A DNA stretch of 64,000 nucleotides from Castellaniella hirudinis (GCF_042651965.1 NZ_JBHSDY010000011.1:1-64000), one strand, 5' to 3'; counted from the first letter of the stretch, positions 32,528-41,942 are shown. The notes: generated by a model not told the origin, from the letters alone. Program-made: numbers and translations.

Positions 32528-33823
32528 ATGCAGCTATCCGATAAAAAAGCCACGCTCTCGTTCTCCGACGGCAGCCCCTCGGTTGAATTCCCGGTTTACC
32601 AGGGTACGGTCGGCCCGGACGTGGTCGACATCCGCAAGCTTTACGGTCAGACGGGGATGTTCACCTACGACCCCGGCTTCATGGCGACGGCCGCCTGCGA
32701 ATCCGCCATCACCTACATCGATGGCGACAAGGGCCAGTTGCTGTATCGCGGCTACCCGATCGACCAGTTGGCGACCAACTGCGATTTCCTGTCGGTCGCC
32801 TATCTGATCATGAACGGCGAACTGCCTTCGCCGGACCAGAAGCGCGACTTTGACAATCTGGTCACGCACCACACCCTGGTGCACGAGCAGATGCACACCT
32901 TCCTGCAGGGCTTCCGTCGCGATGCGCACCCGATGGCGGTGCTGACGGGTCTGGTGGGCGCGCTGTCGGCCTTCTATCATGACTCCACCGACATCACCAA
33001 CCCGCGTCACCGCGAGGTCTCCGCGATCCGCCTGATCGCCAAGCTGCCGACCCTGGTCGCCATGGCGTACAAGCATTCCCTGGGCCAGCCCTTCATCTAC
33101 CCGCAGAACGACCTGTCCTACACGGGCAATTTCCTGCGCATGATGTTCGCCACGCCTTGCGACGACTACCAGGTCAACGACGTGGTGGAACGCGCGCTGG
33201 ACCGCATCTTCATCCTGCACGCCGACCACGAACAAAACGCCTCCACCTCCACGGTGCGTCTGTGCGGTTCCTCGGGCACCAATCCGTTTGCCGCCATCGC
33301 GGCCGGCGTGGCCTGCCTGTGGGGCCCGGCGCACGGCGGCGCCAACGAAGCCTGCCTGAACATGCTCGAAAGCATCCAGGCCCAAGGCGGCGTGGCCAAG
33401 GTCGGCGAGTTCATGGAAAAGGTCAAGGACAAGAATTCGGGCGTGCGCCTGATGGGCTTTGGTCACCGGGTCTACAAAAACTATGACCCGCGCGCCAAGC
33501 TGATGCAGGAAACCTGCCGCGAAGTCCTGGGCGCCCTGGGCCTGGAAAACGACCCGCTGTTCAAGCTGGCCATGGAACTGGAACGCATCGCCCTGGAAGA
33601 CAAGTACTTCGTGGATCGCAAGCTGTACCCGAACGTGGACTTCTACTCGGGCATCGTGCAGCGCGCCATCGGCATCCCCACGTCGCTGTTCACGGCGATC
33701 TTCGCCCTGGCCCGCACGGTGGGCTGGATCGCCCAATGGAACGAAATGCTGTCCGATCCCGACTACAAGATCGGTCGTCCGCGCCAGTTGTATACCGGCG
33801 CCGCCGTGCGCAACGTGAAGTAA
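32528..33823 (+). CDS. gltA: Citrate synthase (type I)
   Basis: GltA makes citrate from acetyl-CoA and oxaloacetate. The 431-residue protein has the hexameric type I N-terminal beta domain (beginning MQLSDKKATLSFSDG) and the catalytic residues in HADHEQNAST, GPAHGGANEA and GFGHRVYKNYDPRA. A GGAAG ribosome site is upstream. It is distinct from PrpC in this window and closes the sdh operon. The T6SS gene tssA converges on it with only seven bases between them and no clear terminator. Confidence 0.98.
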   Translation: MQLSDKKATLSFSDGSPSVEFPVYQGTVGPDVVDIRKLYGQTGMFTYDPGFMATAACESAITYIDGDKGQLLYRGYPIDQLATNCDFLSVAYLIMNGELPSPDQKRDFDNLVTHHTLVHEQMHTFLQGFRRDAHPMAVLTGLVGALSAFYHDSTDITNPRHREVSAIRLIAKLPTLVAMAYKHSLGQPFIYPQNDLSYTGNFLRMMFATPCDDYQVNDVVERALDRIFILHADHEQNASTSTVRLCGSSGTNPFAAIAAGVACLWGPAHGGANEACLNMLESIQAQGGVAKVGEFMEKVKDKNSGVRLMGFGHRVYKNYDPRAKLMQETCREVLGALGLENDPLFKLAMELERIALEDKYFVDRKLYPNVDFYSGIVQRAIGIPTSLFTAIFALARTVGWIAQWNEMLSDPDYKIGRPRQLYTGAAVRNVK

Positions 33824-33830
33824 TCCAGCG

Positions 33831-35495
33831 TCACCCTTGGGCCTTCAGGGCCCAGGTCGGGTCGATGGCCGCCAGTTCGCGCAGGGCTTTATGCGCGGCT
33901 TCGCGGGCCCTCTCGATCTGATCATCGTCCTGGCCCGCGTCATCGCGGGCCAAAATTTTTCGGGCCGTCTCCAGGTGCAGTTGCCAGGCCTGCCGGGCCA
34001 GTTCCGGCTCCCAGTCGGCCAGTTTGCGCTGCCGGCATTCGTGGGTCAGGGACGCCGCCAGCGCCAGCGGATCGGGCAGCGTGTCGTCGGACAAGGCCAG
34101 TTCGGCCTGCCATAAGCGCGCCTGGAATCGGTCGCGCCCGCTCCAGCTGGATTCGACCAGCGTCTGGTAGCAGGCCGCCGCTTCGTGGCGGCGACCCATG
34201 TCCAGGGCGGCGCGCGCCTGCCGCCGAGCCTGTTCCAGGCGGCTGGCGGGCAGGCCGGCTTCGCCGCCGCCGGCCTGGCGGCAGTCTTCCAGCCATTGCC
34301 GCGTCGCCTCGTCGGCGAAGGGCATACCGTCCGAAAAGCTCAGGAGTTCGATGCCGGGCAGCCGCTTGACGAAGGCCAGGGTGCTCTGGATGATGGCCTG
34401 CTGCATGGCCAGGCCCGCCGGGCCCAGCAGCGCATAGCCTCGGGCCGATTCGCGGTCCAGGTCCAGCCAGCAAGGGTGCATGGCGATGCGCGATTCACAG
34501 AATTCGATCAAGCCGTCGGCGTTGCCGCTGCGGATGATGGTGCCGAAGGCATCGCTGATGGCGACCGGCGGGGGACTCAAGGCGGTCAGGCCGTCTTGCG
34601 CCGGCGGCGGGGCGAGCAGCGGGCTGCGTGCGGCAAAGCGCACCATGTCGATCGTCAGCGGGTTCAGGCGGTCAATGGCGCGCAGGGCGCTGGCGATTGT
34701 GCTGATGTGGCTGAGCGCCGGTGCCAGCGCATTCAGCACGCCGTCCAGGTCTTCCAAGGCGCCCTGGGCCGGCGCATAGGTCGGAACGGGCGCCGGCGCG
34801 GCGCGGGCCGGCGCGGGGGCTGCCGCCGGCGCGGCCGTCGCGGGGCCGGCCGTGGAGGCCGTGCCGGGCGCGTCTGCCGATGCCGCCGCCGGAGCGTCTG
34901 TTGCGGGCTGCAGGGCGGGATCGGCGGCCGGCGCCGGGTCGGGCGAGGGCGCCGGCTCGATGACGGCCAGGCGGCGGATCTGCTGCACGAACGGTCCCAG
35001 CGGCTCGGAATCGGGATCCAGCTCGGCCAGCCGGCTGTCCAGGGTCTCGGCGGCCTGCACCAGGCTTTGGTGGGTTTCCTCGCGCAGCGGCGGCACATCG
35101 ATGTTTTCGAGCCAGTTGCCGGCGCGCTCGATCCACCAGGACAAGGCGTTGCGCCGCCCTCGCAGCCGTTTGACGGGCGGTTGGGCGGTTTCCCAGTAGT
35201 GGCTGACCAGGCCTTCCTGGAGGATCAGGCCGGCGCCCAGGCCCTCGATCCCGTAGCGCATGGTCCAGGCGGTGGCGACCCAGGCGGCGACCATGAAGTC
35301 CTTCCCCTGGCTGCTGAACAGTCGTGTGCCCAGGTTTTCGACCTTTTGCCAGTCGATCTGCCCCGAACTGGTGGGGCTGGACAGTTTCTCGATTTCGGCG
35401 GCGATGGTCTCGTAGTCGGGGGTATCGCGGATATCGGCCCCGCCGGGTTCTTCCGGCGATACAGGCGCAAGCAGAGGGGTGACGTCGATGATCAT
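33831..35495 (-). CDS. tssA: T6SS protein TssA (VasJ-like long form)
   Basis: TssA coordinates baseplate and sheath assembly. The 554-residue protein has the conserved ImpA N-terminal domain (about residues 1-130, with GADIRDTPDYETIAAEIEKL), an Ala/Pro-rich linker (about 205-260), and a VasJ-like helical C-terminal domain. The linker is likely flexible. It is the last gene of the tssB-C-hcp-clpV transcript, 33 bases after the 258-residue hypothetical gene. Confidence 0.9.
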   Translation of the reverse strand: MIIDVTPLLAPVSPEEPGGADIRDTPDYETIAAEIEKLSSPTSSGQIDWQKVENLGTRLFSSQGKDFMVAAWVATAWTMRYGIEGLGAGLILQEGLVSHYWETAQPPVKRLRGRRNALSWWIERAGNWLENIDVPPLREETHQSLVQAAETLDSRLAELDPDSEPLGPFVQQIRRLAVIEPAPSPDPAPAADPALQPATDAPAAASADAPGTASTAGPATAAPAAAPAPARAAPAPVPTYAPAQGALEDLDGVLNALAPALSHISTIASALRAIDRLNPLTIDMVRFAARSPLLAPPPAQDGLTALSPPPVAISDAFGTIIRSGNADGLIEFCESRIAMHPCWLDLDRESARGYALLGPAGLAMQQAIIQSTLAFVKRLPGIELLSFSDGMPFADEATRQWLEDCRQAGGGEAGLPASRLEQARRQARAALDMGRRHEAAACYQTLVESSWSGRDRFQARLWQAELALSDDTLPDPLALAASLTHECRQRKLADWEPELARQAWQLHLETARKILARDDAGQDDDQIERAREAAHKALRELAAIDPTWALKAQG

Positions 35496-35528
35496 CTTGG
35501 GATTCGGCGGGGTGGTGAGGACGGCGGA

Positions 35529-36305
35529 TCACCCCAGGGCGATGAGGCTGACGGCATCGGGCTCGCCTTCAGGCAGCATGCCGCAGGCCAGCACATCGGG
35601 TTCTCCATCCAGGCGCGTGTAGTAGCTGGATTCGGGCTGCAGGCTGTTTCTGAGTCCCCAGGCGTGGAAGGACTGGCCGGCCGCCTCGAATTCGAGGCCC
35701 TGCAGTTCATATTCGTTGTGGGTGCGATCGGGCAGCCGGCCCGCAGGACCTACGGCATGGAAGTCGATGCGGGCCTGCTCGCCGGCGACGCCCGTCAGGG
35801 CGCCGCTGGCCGTTTGACCCGGCGCGGGATGGGATTCCAGCCAGATGCCCAGGCGCTCGTGGGCGTGCAGTCCCAGCCGCACCGGCCAGGCCGGCGCCAC
35901 GGGGGCATGCAGGCGCGCCACCACCCGGGCCTGCCAGCGTTCGGGCTGGACGGCGGTCCAGTCGGCCAGCAGGGCGGTGCCGGGCAGCGCGGTGGGAGCC
36001 TGGGGACCGGACAGCAGGGTGTAGCCGTTGACGACGCGGCCCAGGCGGGTCTGCAGCGACAGCCGGAACAAGGCCAGGCCGCGCCGCAGCGCCGGCTGCG
36101 CGTAGCGTTCGGCCGAGCCGGTCACCAGCACCACGCCGGCATGGGCCTCGGCGGCTTCCTGGGCCGAGACCAGCCAGGACTGGGCCTCGTCGGGCCAACG
36201 TTGGCCCTTGATGGTCAGGCCGTAGGCCTGCAGTTGCGAGGCCGCCAGGCGGGCTGCCTGTTCGTCCTCGTCCAGACGGATCATCCAGACAGTGGGGGTC
36301 GCCAT
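35529..36305 (-). CDS. Uncharacterised T6SS-operon protein (258 residues)
   Basis: I do not recognise this family. The protein is soluble, with no signal peptide or membrane helix. It starts MATPTVWMIRLDEDEQAARL and has alternating beta-rich stretches such as LVSAQEAAEAHAGVVLVTGS and ARVVARLHAPVAPAWPVRLG. It lies 13 bases after clpV and 33 bases before tssA, in line with the operon, so it probably acts in T6SS assembly or regulation. It is not an FHA, TagF or kinase protein by any motif I can see. Confidence 0.7.
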   Translation of the reverse strand: MATPTVWMIRLDEDEQAARLAASQLQAYGLTIKGQRWPDEAQSWLVSAQEAAEAHAGVVLVTGSAERYAQPALRRGLALFRLSLQTRLGRVVNGYTLLSGPQAPTALPGTALLADWTAVQPERWQARVVARLHAPVAPAWPVRLGLHAHERLGIWLESHPAPGQTASGALTGVAGEQARIDFHAVGPAGRLPDRTHNEYELQGLEFEAAGQSFHAWGLRNSLQPESSYYTRLDGEPDVLACGMLPEGEPDAVSLIALG

Positions 36306-36318
36306 GGGGTTCCTATCT

Positions 36319-38982
36319 CTATTCGAAGCGGGCCGTGAACTGGCCGTGTGCGTCCGTATCGAGCACGGCGCGGCTGAGCGTGTCGGCCTCTGACATGCGC
36401 TCCAGCAAGGTGTTGGACAGCAGCGGCAGGATCGAGCCCCGGAGGATGAAGTCGATGTTGCGCGCGCCGGTCTCGACCTCGGTGCAGCGCTGGGTGATGG
36501 CCTGGATCGCGGCTTCGGAAATGTCGAGCGTGATCTTGTTGTTGCGCTGCATGCGCTGGACCAGCTTGTGCAGCTTCAGGCGCACGATGCCTTCCAGGGC
36601 ATCGGCCCGCAGCATCATGTAGGGCACGATGGTCATGCGCGCCAGCAGCGCCGGCTTGAAATGATGGGACAGGATCGGCCGGATGGCCGCCTGGATGGCT
36701 TCGATGGGGGCCGGCTCGTCGCCTGCGCACATCTCGGTAATGACGTCCAGGCCCAGGTTGGAGGTCAGGAAGACCACGGTGTTGCGGAAATTGATCTCGC
36801 GGCCCTCGCCGTCGGAAAGCACGCCCTTGTCGAATACCTGATAGAACAGGTTGACGACGTCCAGGTGGGCTTTTTCGACTTCGTCGAGCAGCACGACGGA
36901 ATAGGGACGCTGGCGCACGGCTTCGGTCAGCACGCCGCCTTCGCCGTAACCGACATAGCCCGGGGGAGAGCCCACCAGGCGGCTGACGGTGTGCTTTTCC
37001 TGAAACTCGCTCATGTTGATGGTGATCAGCGATTGCTCGCCGCCGAACATCAGATCGGCCACGGACAGCGCGGTCTCGGTCTTGCCGGTGCCCGAAGGTC
37101 CCACCAGCAGGAAGATGCCCATGGGCTGATCGGGATCGCGCAGGCCCGAGCGAGCCGATTTCAAGACTTCGGCCAGGGTGGCCATGGCGGTGTCCTGCCC
37201 CCGGATCCGCTGTTTGAGCGTGTCTTCGAGGGCCAGGGCCGTGCTGGCCTGGTCGCGCAGCATCTTGCCCAGCGGGATGCCGGTGCGGTCGGAGACGACC
37301 TTGGCGATGGTGTCGGGCGAGACGTCGATGAAGATCAGTTTTTCGTCGGCCTGCAGCGCCTCGAAGGCCTGTTCGGCCTGCACCAGTTCGGCTTCCAGGG
37401 CGGCGGCATCACGCGGCGTGCCAGTGTCCTGGCCGGCGGCGTCCGCGCCGCTGTCCTGCGTCCCGGCGCGCTGCGCGCGCAGGCGCAGAATGTGTCGGGC
37501 GGCGTCGAACTGGGCCTGGAAGCGGGCCTGCAAGGCGTCGAGTTCCGCCTGGGTGCGGGCGGCGTGCTCGTCGATTTCCTGCAGCCGGTTCGTATCGACG
37601 GCGATGCGGTTCTCGATGTCGCGCTGCAGGCCGCGTTTCTCGCGCTCCAGCATCTGCAGGGTGCGCTCGCGGTCCTCGATGAAATCGGGCTTGGACGACA
37701 GGTTCACCTTGATGCGGGCGCAGGCGGTGTCCAGCAGGTCGATGGCCTTGTCGGGCAGTTGGCGGCCCGTGATGTAGCGATCGGACAGTTCGGCGGCGGC
37801 GTGCAGGGCGTCTTCGCGGATGATGACCTGGTGCACCTGTTCGTAGCGCTCTTTCAGGCCGCGCAGGATCTGCACGGCCATGCCCACGCCGGGTTCGTCG
37901 AGTTTGACGAGCTCGAAGCGCCGGGCCAGGGCCGGATCCTTTTCGAAGTACTTTTTGTACTCGCTCCAGGTGGTGGCGGCGATGGTGCGCAGTTCGCCGC
38001 GCGCCAGCGCGGGCTTGAGCAGATTGGCCGCGTCGCTGGTGCCTGCGGAGCCCCCGGCGCCGATCAGCGTGTGGGCCTCGTCGATGAACAGGATGATGGG
38101 CGTGGGCGAGGCCTTGATTTCGTTGATGACGCCGCGCAGGCGGTTCTCGAATTCGCCCTTGACCCCCGCGCCCGCTTCCAGGGCGCCCAGGTCCAGGCCC
38201 AGCAGGGTGACGTTGCGCAGCAGTTCCGGGACGTCGTCTTCTGCGATGCGCAGCGCCAGGCCTTCGATGACGGCGGTCTTGCCGACCCCGGGGTCGCCGA
38301 CGCAGATGGGATTGTTCTTGCGCCGGCGCGCCAGGATGTCCACCATCTGGCGTATTTCGGCATCGCGGCCGAAGACCGGATCGATCTTGCCTTCGCGGGC
38401 CTTGGCGGTGAAATCCTCGCAGAAGCGCTGGATGGCCGTGCCCTGGCGCTGGCCGTCGGCGCCCGCCTGGGCGCCCGGCGCGCCGCCGCTGCGCACGGCT
38501 TCGCCGGATTCGCGCGAGGCGGCTGCAACCACGCCCAGCAATTCCAGGATGCGGGGCTTGTCCAGGTCCTGCAACAGCCCGGCGTAGGTCGTGCCGGCGT
38601 AGAACGAGGCGCGCTGGACGAATGCCGCCAGCAGGGCGCCGGAACGGATGGACTGCTCGTAGAGATCGACTGAAGCGATCATCCAGGCATCGCCGAACAG
38701 GTCGGGCAGCAGGGGGGAGAATTGCGGCCGCCCCGTGTTGCCCGCCTTGAAACTTTCCAGGGCCTGGTCCAGGGCCCGCAGAACCCGGCCCGGGTCGATG
38801 TCGGCCTGTTTCAGGATCAGGTGCAGGTCGCTGCCCGGATCATCGAGCAGGCGCGCCAGCATGTGCTCTATCGTGATTTCGTAGTGTGTGCGGTTCAGGC
38901 AGAGACCGGCGGCGTTTTCCAGCGCGTCGCGGCAGGTGGGGTTCAGTCTGCTGACCAGGGACTTGAACTCGACGATAGGCAT
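36319..38982 (-). CDS. tssH: T6SS sheath-recycling ATPase TssH/ClpV
   Basis: ClpV is the AAA+ unfoldase that disassembles contracted TssB/TssC sheaths. The N-domain (about residues 1-150) is followed by a first AAA domain with Walker A GDPGVGKT and FIDEAHTLIGAGG, a coiled middle domain (ERTLQMLEREKRGL onward), and a second AAA domain with VGPSGTGKTETAL and LLDEVEKAH. The ATG chosen gives MPIVEFKSLVSRLNP; one eight codons earlier (39006) is possible. Ribosome sites are poor for both. Tandem hairpins precede it. Confidence 0.93.
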   Translation of the reverse strand: MPIVEFKSLVSRLNPTCRDALENAAGLCLNRTHYEITIEHMLARLLDDPGSDLHLILKQADIDPGRVLRALDQALESFKAGNTGRPQFSPLLPDLFGDAWMIASVDLYEQSIRSGALLAAFVQRASFYAGTTYAGLLQDLDKPRILELLGVVAAASRESGEAVRSGGAPGAQAGADGQRQGTAIQRFCEDFTAKAREGKIDPVFGRDAEIRQMVDILARRRKNNPICVGDPGVGKTAVIEGLALRIAEDDVPELLRNVTLLGLDLGALEAGAGVKGEFENRLRGVINEIKASPTPIILFIDEAHTLIGAGGSAGTSDAANLLKPALARGELRTIAATTWSEYKKYFEKDPALARRFELVKLDEPGVGMAVQILRGLKERYEQVHQVIIREDALHAAAELSDRYITGRQLPDKAIDLLDTACARIKVNLSSKPDFIEDRERTLQMLEREKRGLQRDIENRIAVDTNRLQEIDEHAARTQAELDALQARFQAQFDAARHILRLRAQRAGTQDSGADAAGQDTGTPRDAAALEAELVQAEQAFEALQADEKLIFIDVSPDTIAKVVSDRTGIPLGKMLRDQASTALALEDTLKQRIRGQDTAMATLAEVLKSARSGLRDPDQPMGIFLLVGPSGTGKTETALSVADLMFGGEQSLITINMSEFQEKHTVSRLVGSPPGYVGYGEGGVLTEAVRQRPYSVVLLDEVEKAHLDVVNLFYQVFDKGVLSDGEGREINFRNTVVFLTSNLGLDVITEMCAGDEPAPIEAIQAAIRPILSHHFKPALLARMTIVPYMMLRADALEGIVRLKLHKLVQRMQRNNKITLDISEAAIQAITQRCTEVETGARNIDFILRGSILPLLSNTLLERMSEADTLSRAVLDTDAHGQFTARFE

Positions 38983-39009
38983 GCTGCCCCCAAAGGAATT
39001 GAGCATACC

Positions 39010-39049
39010 GGGCGGCGATCCGACCGTGTCCGTGCCGGGATCGCCGCCC
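39010..39049. repeat. Strong 12-bp stem-loop upstream of clpV
   Basis: GGGCGGCGATCC (39010-39021) pairs perfectly with GGATCGCCGCCC (39038-39049) around a 16-base loop. It is the last of three hairpins in the hcp-clpV gap. There is no T-run, so it is more likely an mRNA processing or stability element than a terminator. Confidence 0.6.
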
Positions 39050-39078
39050 GTGTGAGCGTGGGAATGGACGCTGCGCCT

Positions 39079-39100
39079 CGCCGGAACCTATGTTCCGGCG
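39079..39100. repeat. Second intercistronic hairpin after hcp
   Basis: CGCCGGAAC pairs with GTTCCGGCG over a CTAT tetraloop. A third, weaker stem (39114-39120 with 39133-39139) lies just beyond the hcp stop. Confidence 0.55.
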
Positions 39101-39151
39101 GCGCGGCGCATGGGGCGGCGGAGGTGTTGCGGCGCCGCCGCCGATGCGGGA

Positions 39152-39640
39152 TCAGGACTTGGGCGCGTTCCAGGAATCCTGGGCTTCGATGCCGTCCGGC
39201 GTGAAAGTCTCGATGATGGTCTCGTAGGTGAAAGAGACCGCTTCCATGTGACCCATGGACTTGTTCGCCGGGTCGAGGCACATGGGGACGAATTTGTGCA
39301 TCGAGGTGATGATGGCGTTCTTGATTTCGACGGTGTAGTAGAGCTCTTCTTTGCCCTGGGGCGAGATGCGGTAGTACTCGAGCTTGGCGTCGGTGAGCTG
39401 TTCACCCGAAGTCAGCGCCTGGAACAGCTTGGGCGAGGACTTGTCGATTTCCTTGGTGATGGTGAGCGGCCCGTGGATGCGCTTGCCCGTCGGCAGCCCG
39501 GTCTGGATGGACTTCGGGATCTCGATGGTGTGATCGACGGCCTGGACCAGGATCGTGTCCTCGTGGCCCTGGATGGTGCAGCTTCCGTCGATCTTGCCTT
39601 GGGTTTGTCCCGTCAAAGTGAAGTAGCCTGGCATTGGCAT
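39152..39640 (-). CDS. hcp: T6SS inner-tube protein Hcp (TssD)
   Basis: Hcp forms the hexameric tube that carries effectors. The 162-residue protein starts GYFTLTGQTQGKIDGSC and has family stretches VDHTIEIP, GKRIHGPLTITKEIDKSSPKL and MEAVSFTYETI. There is no effector extension. It lies 80 bases after tssC. The following hairpin-rich gap may let it accumulate above clpV. Confidence 0.96.
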   Translation of the reverse strand: MPMPGYFTLTGQTQGKIDGSCTIQGHEDTILVQAVDHTIEIPKSIQTGLPTGKRIHGPLTITKEIDKSSPKLFQALTSGEQLTDAKLEYYRISPQGKEELYYTVEIKNAIITSMHKFVPMCLDPANKSMGHMEAVSFTYETIIETFTPDGIEAQDSWNAPKS

Positions 39641-39720
39641 AGTAATGGTCTCCTAACCGTATTGCTCGTAGCGTGAGTGCTGCCTGTTGCGCAGCGAGGG
39701 TGGACGCCGGGGGGCATCCG

Positions 39721-41205
39721 TCATTTGCGGTCCAGCTTGCCCACCAGCGAGAGCGTAAAAGAGGCTCCCATGTACTTGAAGTGGGGGCGCACGAGCATGG
39801 ACACGCGATACCAGCCGGGGTCGCCTTCGACGTCCTCGACGTTGATCTGTGCCGTGCGCAACGGCCGACGACTGCGGACTTCAGGCCCCGGGGCGTCCAT
39901 GTCGGCCACGTACTGACGGATCCAGTTGTTGAGCTCGCCTTCGAGGTCGGCGCGTTCTTTCCAGGTGCCGATGTTTTCGCGCTGGAGCACTTTGATGTAG
40001 TGCGCCAGGCGGCTGACCACGAAGATGTAGGGCAGTTGCGTGCCCAGCTTGTAGTTGGTTTCGGCTTCTTTGCCTTCCTTGGTGTTGCCGAAGAATTTCG
40101 GTTTCTGGCAGGAATTGGCCGAGAAGAACGCCGCATTGTCGCTGTTCTTGCGCATGGCCAGGCCGATGAAGCCTTGTTCGGCCAGTTCGAATTCGCGCCG
40201 TTCGGAAATCAGGACCTCGGTGGGGATCTTGGTCTGGATCTCGCCCATCGCTTCGTAGTTGTAGATGGGCAGATCGCCCACCGTGCCGCCGCCTTGCGGG
40301 CCGATGATGTTGGCGCTCCAGCGGTAGTCGGCGAAGCTGGCGGTCAGGCGGGAGGCGAAGGCGAAGGCCGCGTTGCCCCACAGGAAGGCGCCGTTGCCGG
40401 CCGAGACGTCTTCCTCGTAGTTGAACTTCTTGGACGGCGTGGTGTCGTTGCCGTAGGGCGTGCGCAGCAGGAAGTGCGGCAGCACCAGGCCGACGTTGCG
40501 CGCGTCCTCGCTTTCGCGAAAGCCGTTCCACTTGGTGTATTGCGGCATTTCGAAGATCGAAGACAGATCCTTCAGGTCGGGCAGCTTGGCGAAGTCGTCC
40601 AGGCCGAAGAACTGGGCGCCCGCTGCGGCGATGAAGGGCGCGTGCGACATCGAGGCCACGCTGGCGCAGTATTGCAGCAGCTTGACGTCCGACGAGCCGG
40701 GACCGAATTCGTAGTTGGCGATGATGGCGCCAAAGGGCTGTCCGCCGAACTGGCCGAATTCCGCCGTGTAGCAGTTCTTGTACAGACCGGATTTGGTGAC
40801 CTCGGGCGAGTCTTCAAAATCACTGAGCAGATCGTCCTTGCTGACGTTCATGATCTGGATTTTGATGTTCTCGCGGAAGTTCGTGCGGTCGATCAGGAAT
40901 TTCAGCGAGCGCCAGGAAGATTCCAGCCGCTGGAAGTCCGGGTGGTGCAGGATCTCGTCGACCTGGCGGCAGAGCTTTTTATCGAGCTCGGCGATCATGT
41001 CGTCGGCCAGCGAGGCCGTGATGCGGTCCGTGGCGCGGGAAGGATCGAGCAGGGTGGAGATGAAGGTCTGGATGCCCTGGCGGGTGATGGCGTAGGATTC
41101 GTCGCCCGGGCGTACCCGGGTGGTTTCCAGAAGCTGGTCGATGAGAGAGCCGCTGGAGGCCTCGCCGGCCGCGGCTTCTTCTTGTTTGGTGGTTTCGTCG
41201 CTCAT
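39721..41205 (-). CDS. tssC: T6SS contractile sheath large subunit TssC
   Basis: TssC with TssB forms the contractile sheath. The 494-residue protein shows family motifs such as RLESSWRSLKFLIDRTNF, FGAIIANYEFG, GAQFFGLDDFAKLPD and the C-terminal GDPGWYRVSMLVRPHFKYMG. It lies 59 bases after tssB. Confidence 0.97.
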   Translation of the reverse strand: MSDETTKQEEAAAGEASSGSLIDQLLETTRVRPGDESYAITRQGIQTFISTLLDPSRATDRITASLADDMIAELDKKLCRQVDEILHHPDFQRLESSWRSLKFLIDRTNFRENIKIQIMNVSKDDLLSDFEDSPEVTKSGLYKNCYTAEFGQFGGQPFGAIIANYEFGPGSSDVKLLQYCASVASMSHAPFIAAAGAQFFGLDDFAKLPDLKDLSSIFEMPQYTKWNGFRESEDARNVGLVLPHFLLRTPYGNDTTPSKKFNYEEDVSAGNGAFLWGNAAFAFASRLTASFADYRWSANIIGPQGGGTVGDLPIYNYEAMGEIQTKIPTEVLISERREFELAEQGFIGLAMRKNSDNAAFFSANSCQKPKFFGNTKEGKEAETNYKLGTQLPYIFVVSRLAHYIKVLQRENIGTWKERADLEGELNNWIRQYVADMDAPGPEVRSRRPLRTAQINVEDVEGDPGWYRVSMLVRPHFKYMGASFTLSLVGKLDRK

Positions 41206-41264
41206 TGTCTCAATCCTGTGTTACGCGCCGTGCTTGGCGGTGTGGTGTGCAGTGGACCGCGGCA

Positions 41265-41753
41265 TCATTTGTCTTCGATGCCGAGTTCCTTGAGCAGCTT
41301 GTCGCGCGCGCCTTCGTCCTGAACGAGTTCCTGGAGTTTCTTGCGGAAGTCGGGGATGTTGCCCAGGGGACCCTTGAGGGCCTTGAGCGCGCCGCGCAGT
41401 TCGACGATGCTGCGCAATTCGGGGACTTTCTCGACGATGCTGTCGGGTTGGAAATCCGCCAGGGAGTCGAATTTCAGGTTGACCGCGATGTTGTCCTCGG
41501 AGTCGGGTTCGAGGCGGTTGGCCACCGAAAGGTCCAGCGACAGGTTCTGCGCCTTGAGGACGTCGTTGTAATTGTCTTTGTCGACGTTGATGGGCGCGCG
41601 GTCCTCGACACTGCGGTCATCCTCGCGCTGGGTGAAATCACCCAGGATCAGCAGCTTGAGGGGGAGCTCGACCTCGGTCTGGGCATCGCCGGTCGCGGGT
41701 TTGTAGGTGATGTTGACGCGTTCCTTGGGGGCGACGGATCCTTCTGTGGCCAT
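41265..41753 (-). CDS. tssB: T6SS contractile sheath small subunit TssB
   Basis: This 162-residue partner of TssC has the family N-terminus KERVNITYKP, LPLKLLILGDFT, and a C-terminal helical tail ending LLKELGIEDK, the part ClpV normally recognises in the sheath. It is the first gene of the tssB-C-hcp-clpV-orf-tssA run, behind a 189-base gap with a good promoter. Confidence 0.96.
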   Translation of the reverse strand: MATEGSVAPKERVNITYKPATGDAQTEVELPLKLLILGDFTQREDDRSVEDRAPINVDKDNYNDVLKAQNLSLDLSVANRLEPDSEDNIAVNLKFDSLADFQPDSIVEKVPELRSIVELRGALKALKGPLGNIPDFRKKLQELVQDEGARDKLLKELGIEDK

Positions 41754-41878
41754 GACGATCTCCTGTTCGTGGCGTGCCGGATCGGATGCCGGGATGCGTG
41801 GTTCCTGCGTGGAAGCCAGGCAATCCCGCTGGCATTCGGGCTTATTTGTGGGTGTATATGCTTTGTTTCACTGGTTGA

Positions 41879-41907
41879 ATTTTGTCGTATGCAGTACAGA
41901 GTGTCAA
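41879..41907 (-). promoter_or_regulatory. Predicted promoter of the tssB operon
   Basis: On the minus strand a perfect TTGACA (41902-41907) is 17 bases from CAAAAT (41879-41884). The gap is AT-rich compared with its surroundings. The predicted leader before tssB is about 120 bases. This suggests sigma-70 transcription independent of tssJ-K-L-M. Confidence 0.55.
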
Positions 41908-41942
41908 TGTTTGAAAACTAAACCAGAGAAAACCCGAATGCC

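Noticed and set aside
34185..36338. Plus-strand open frame of 717 codons
   Set aside because: It is antisense to tssA and the 258-residue gene; glycine/arginine-rich low-complexity translation.
36568..38673. Plus-strand open frame of 701 codons
   Set aside because: It is antisense to clpV and has no recognisable domain.
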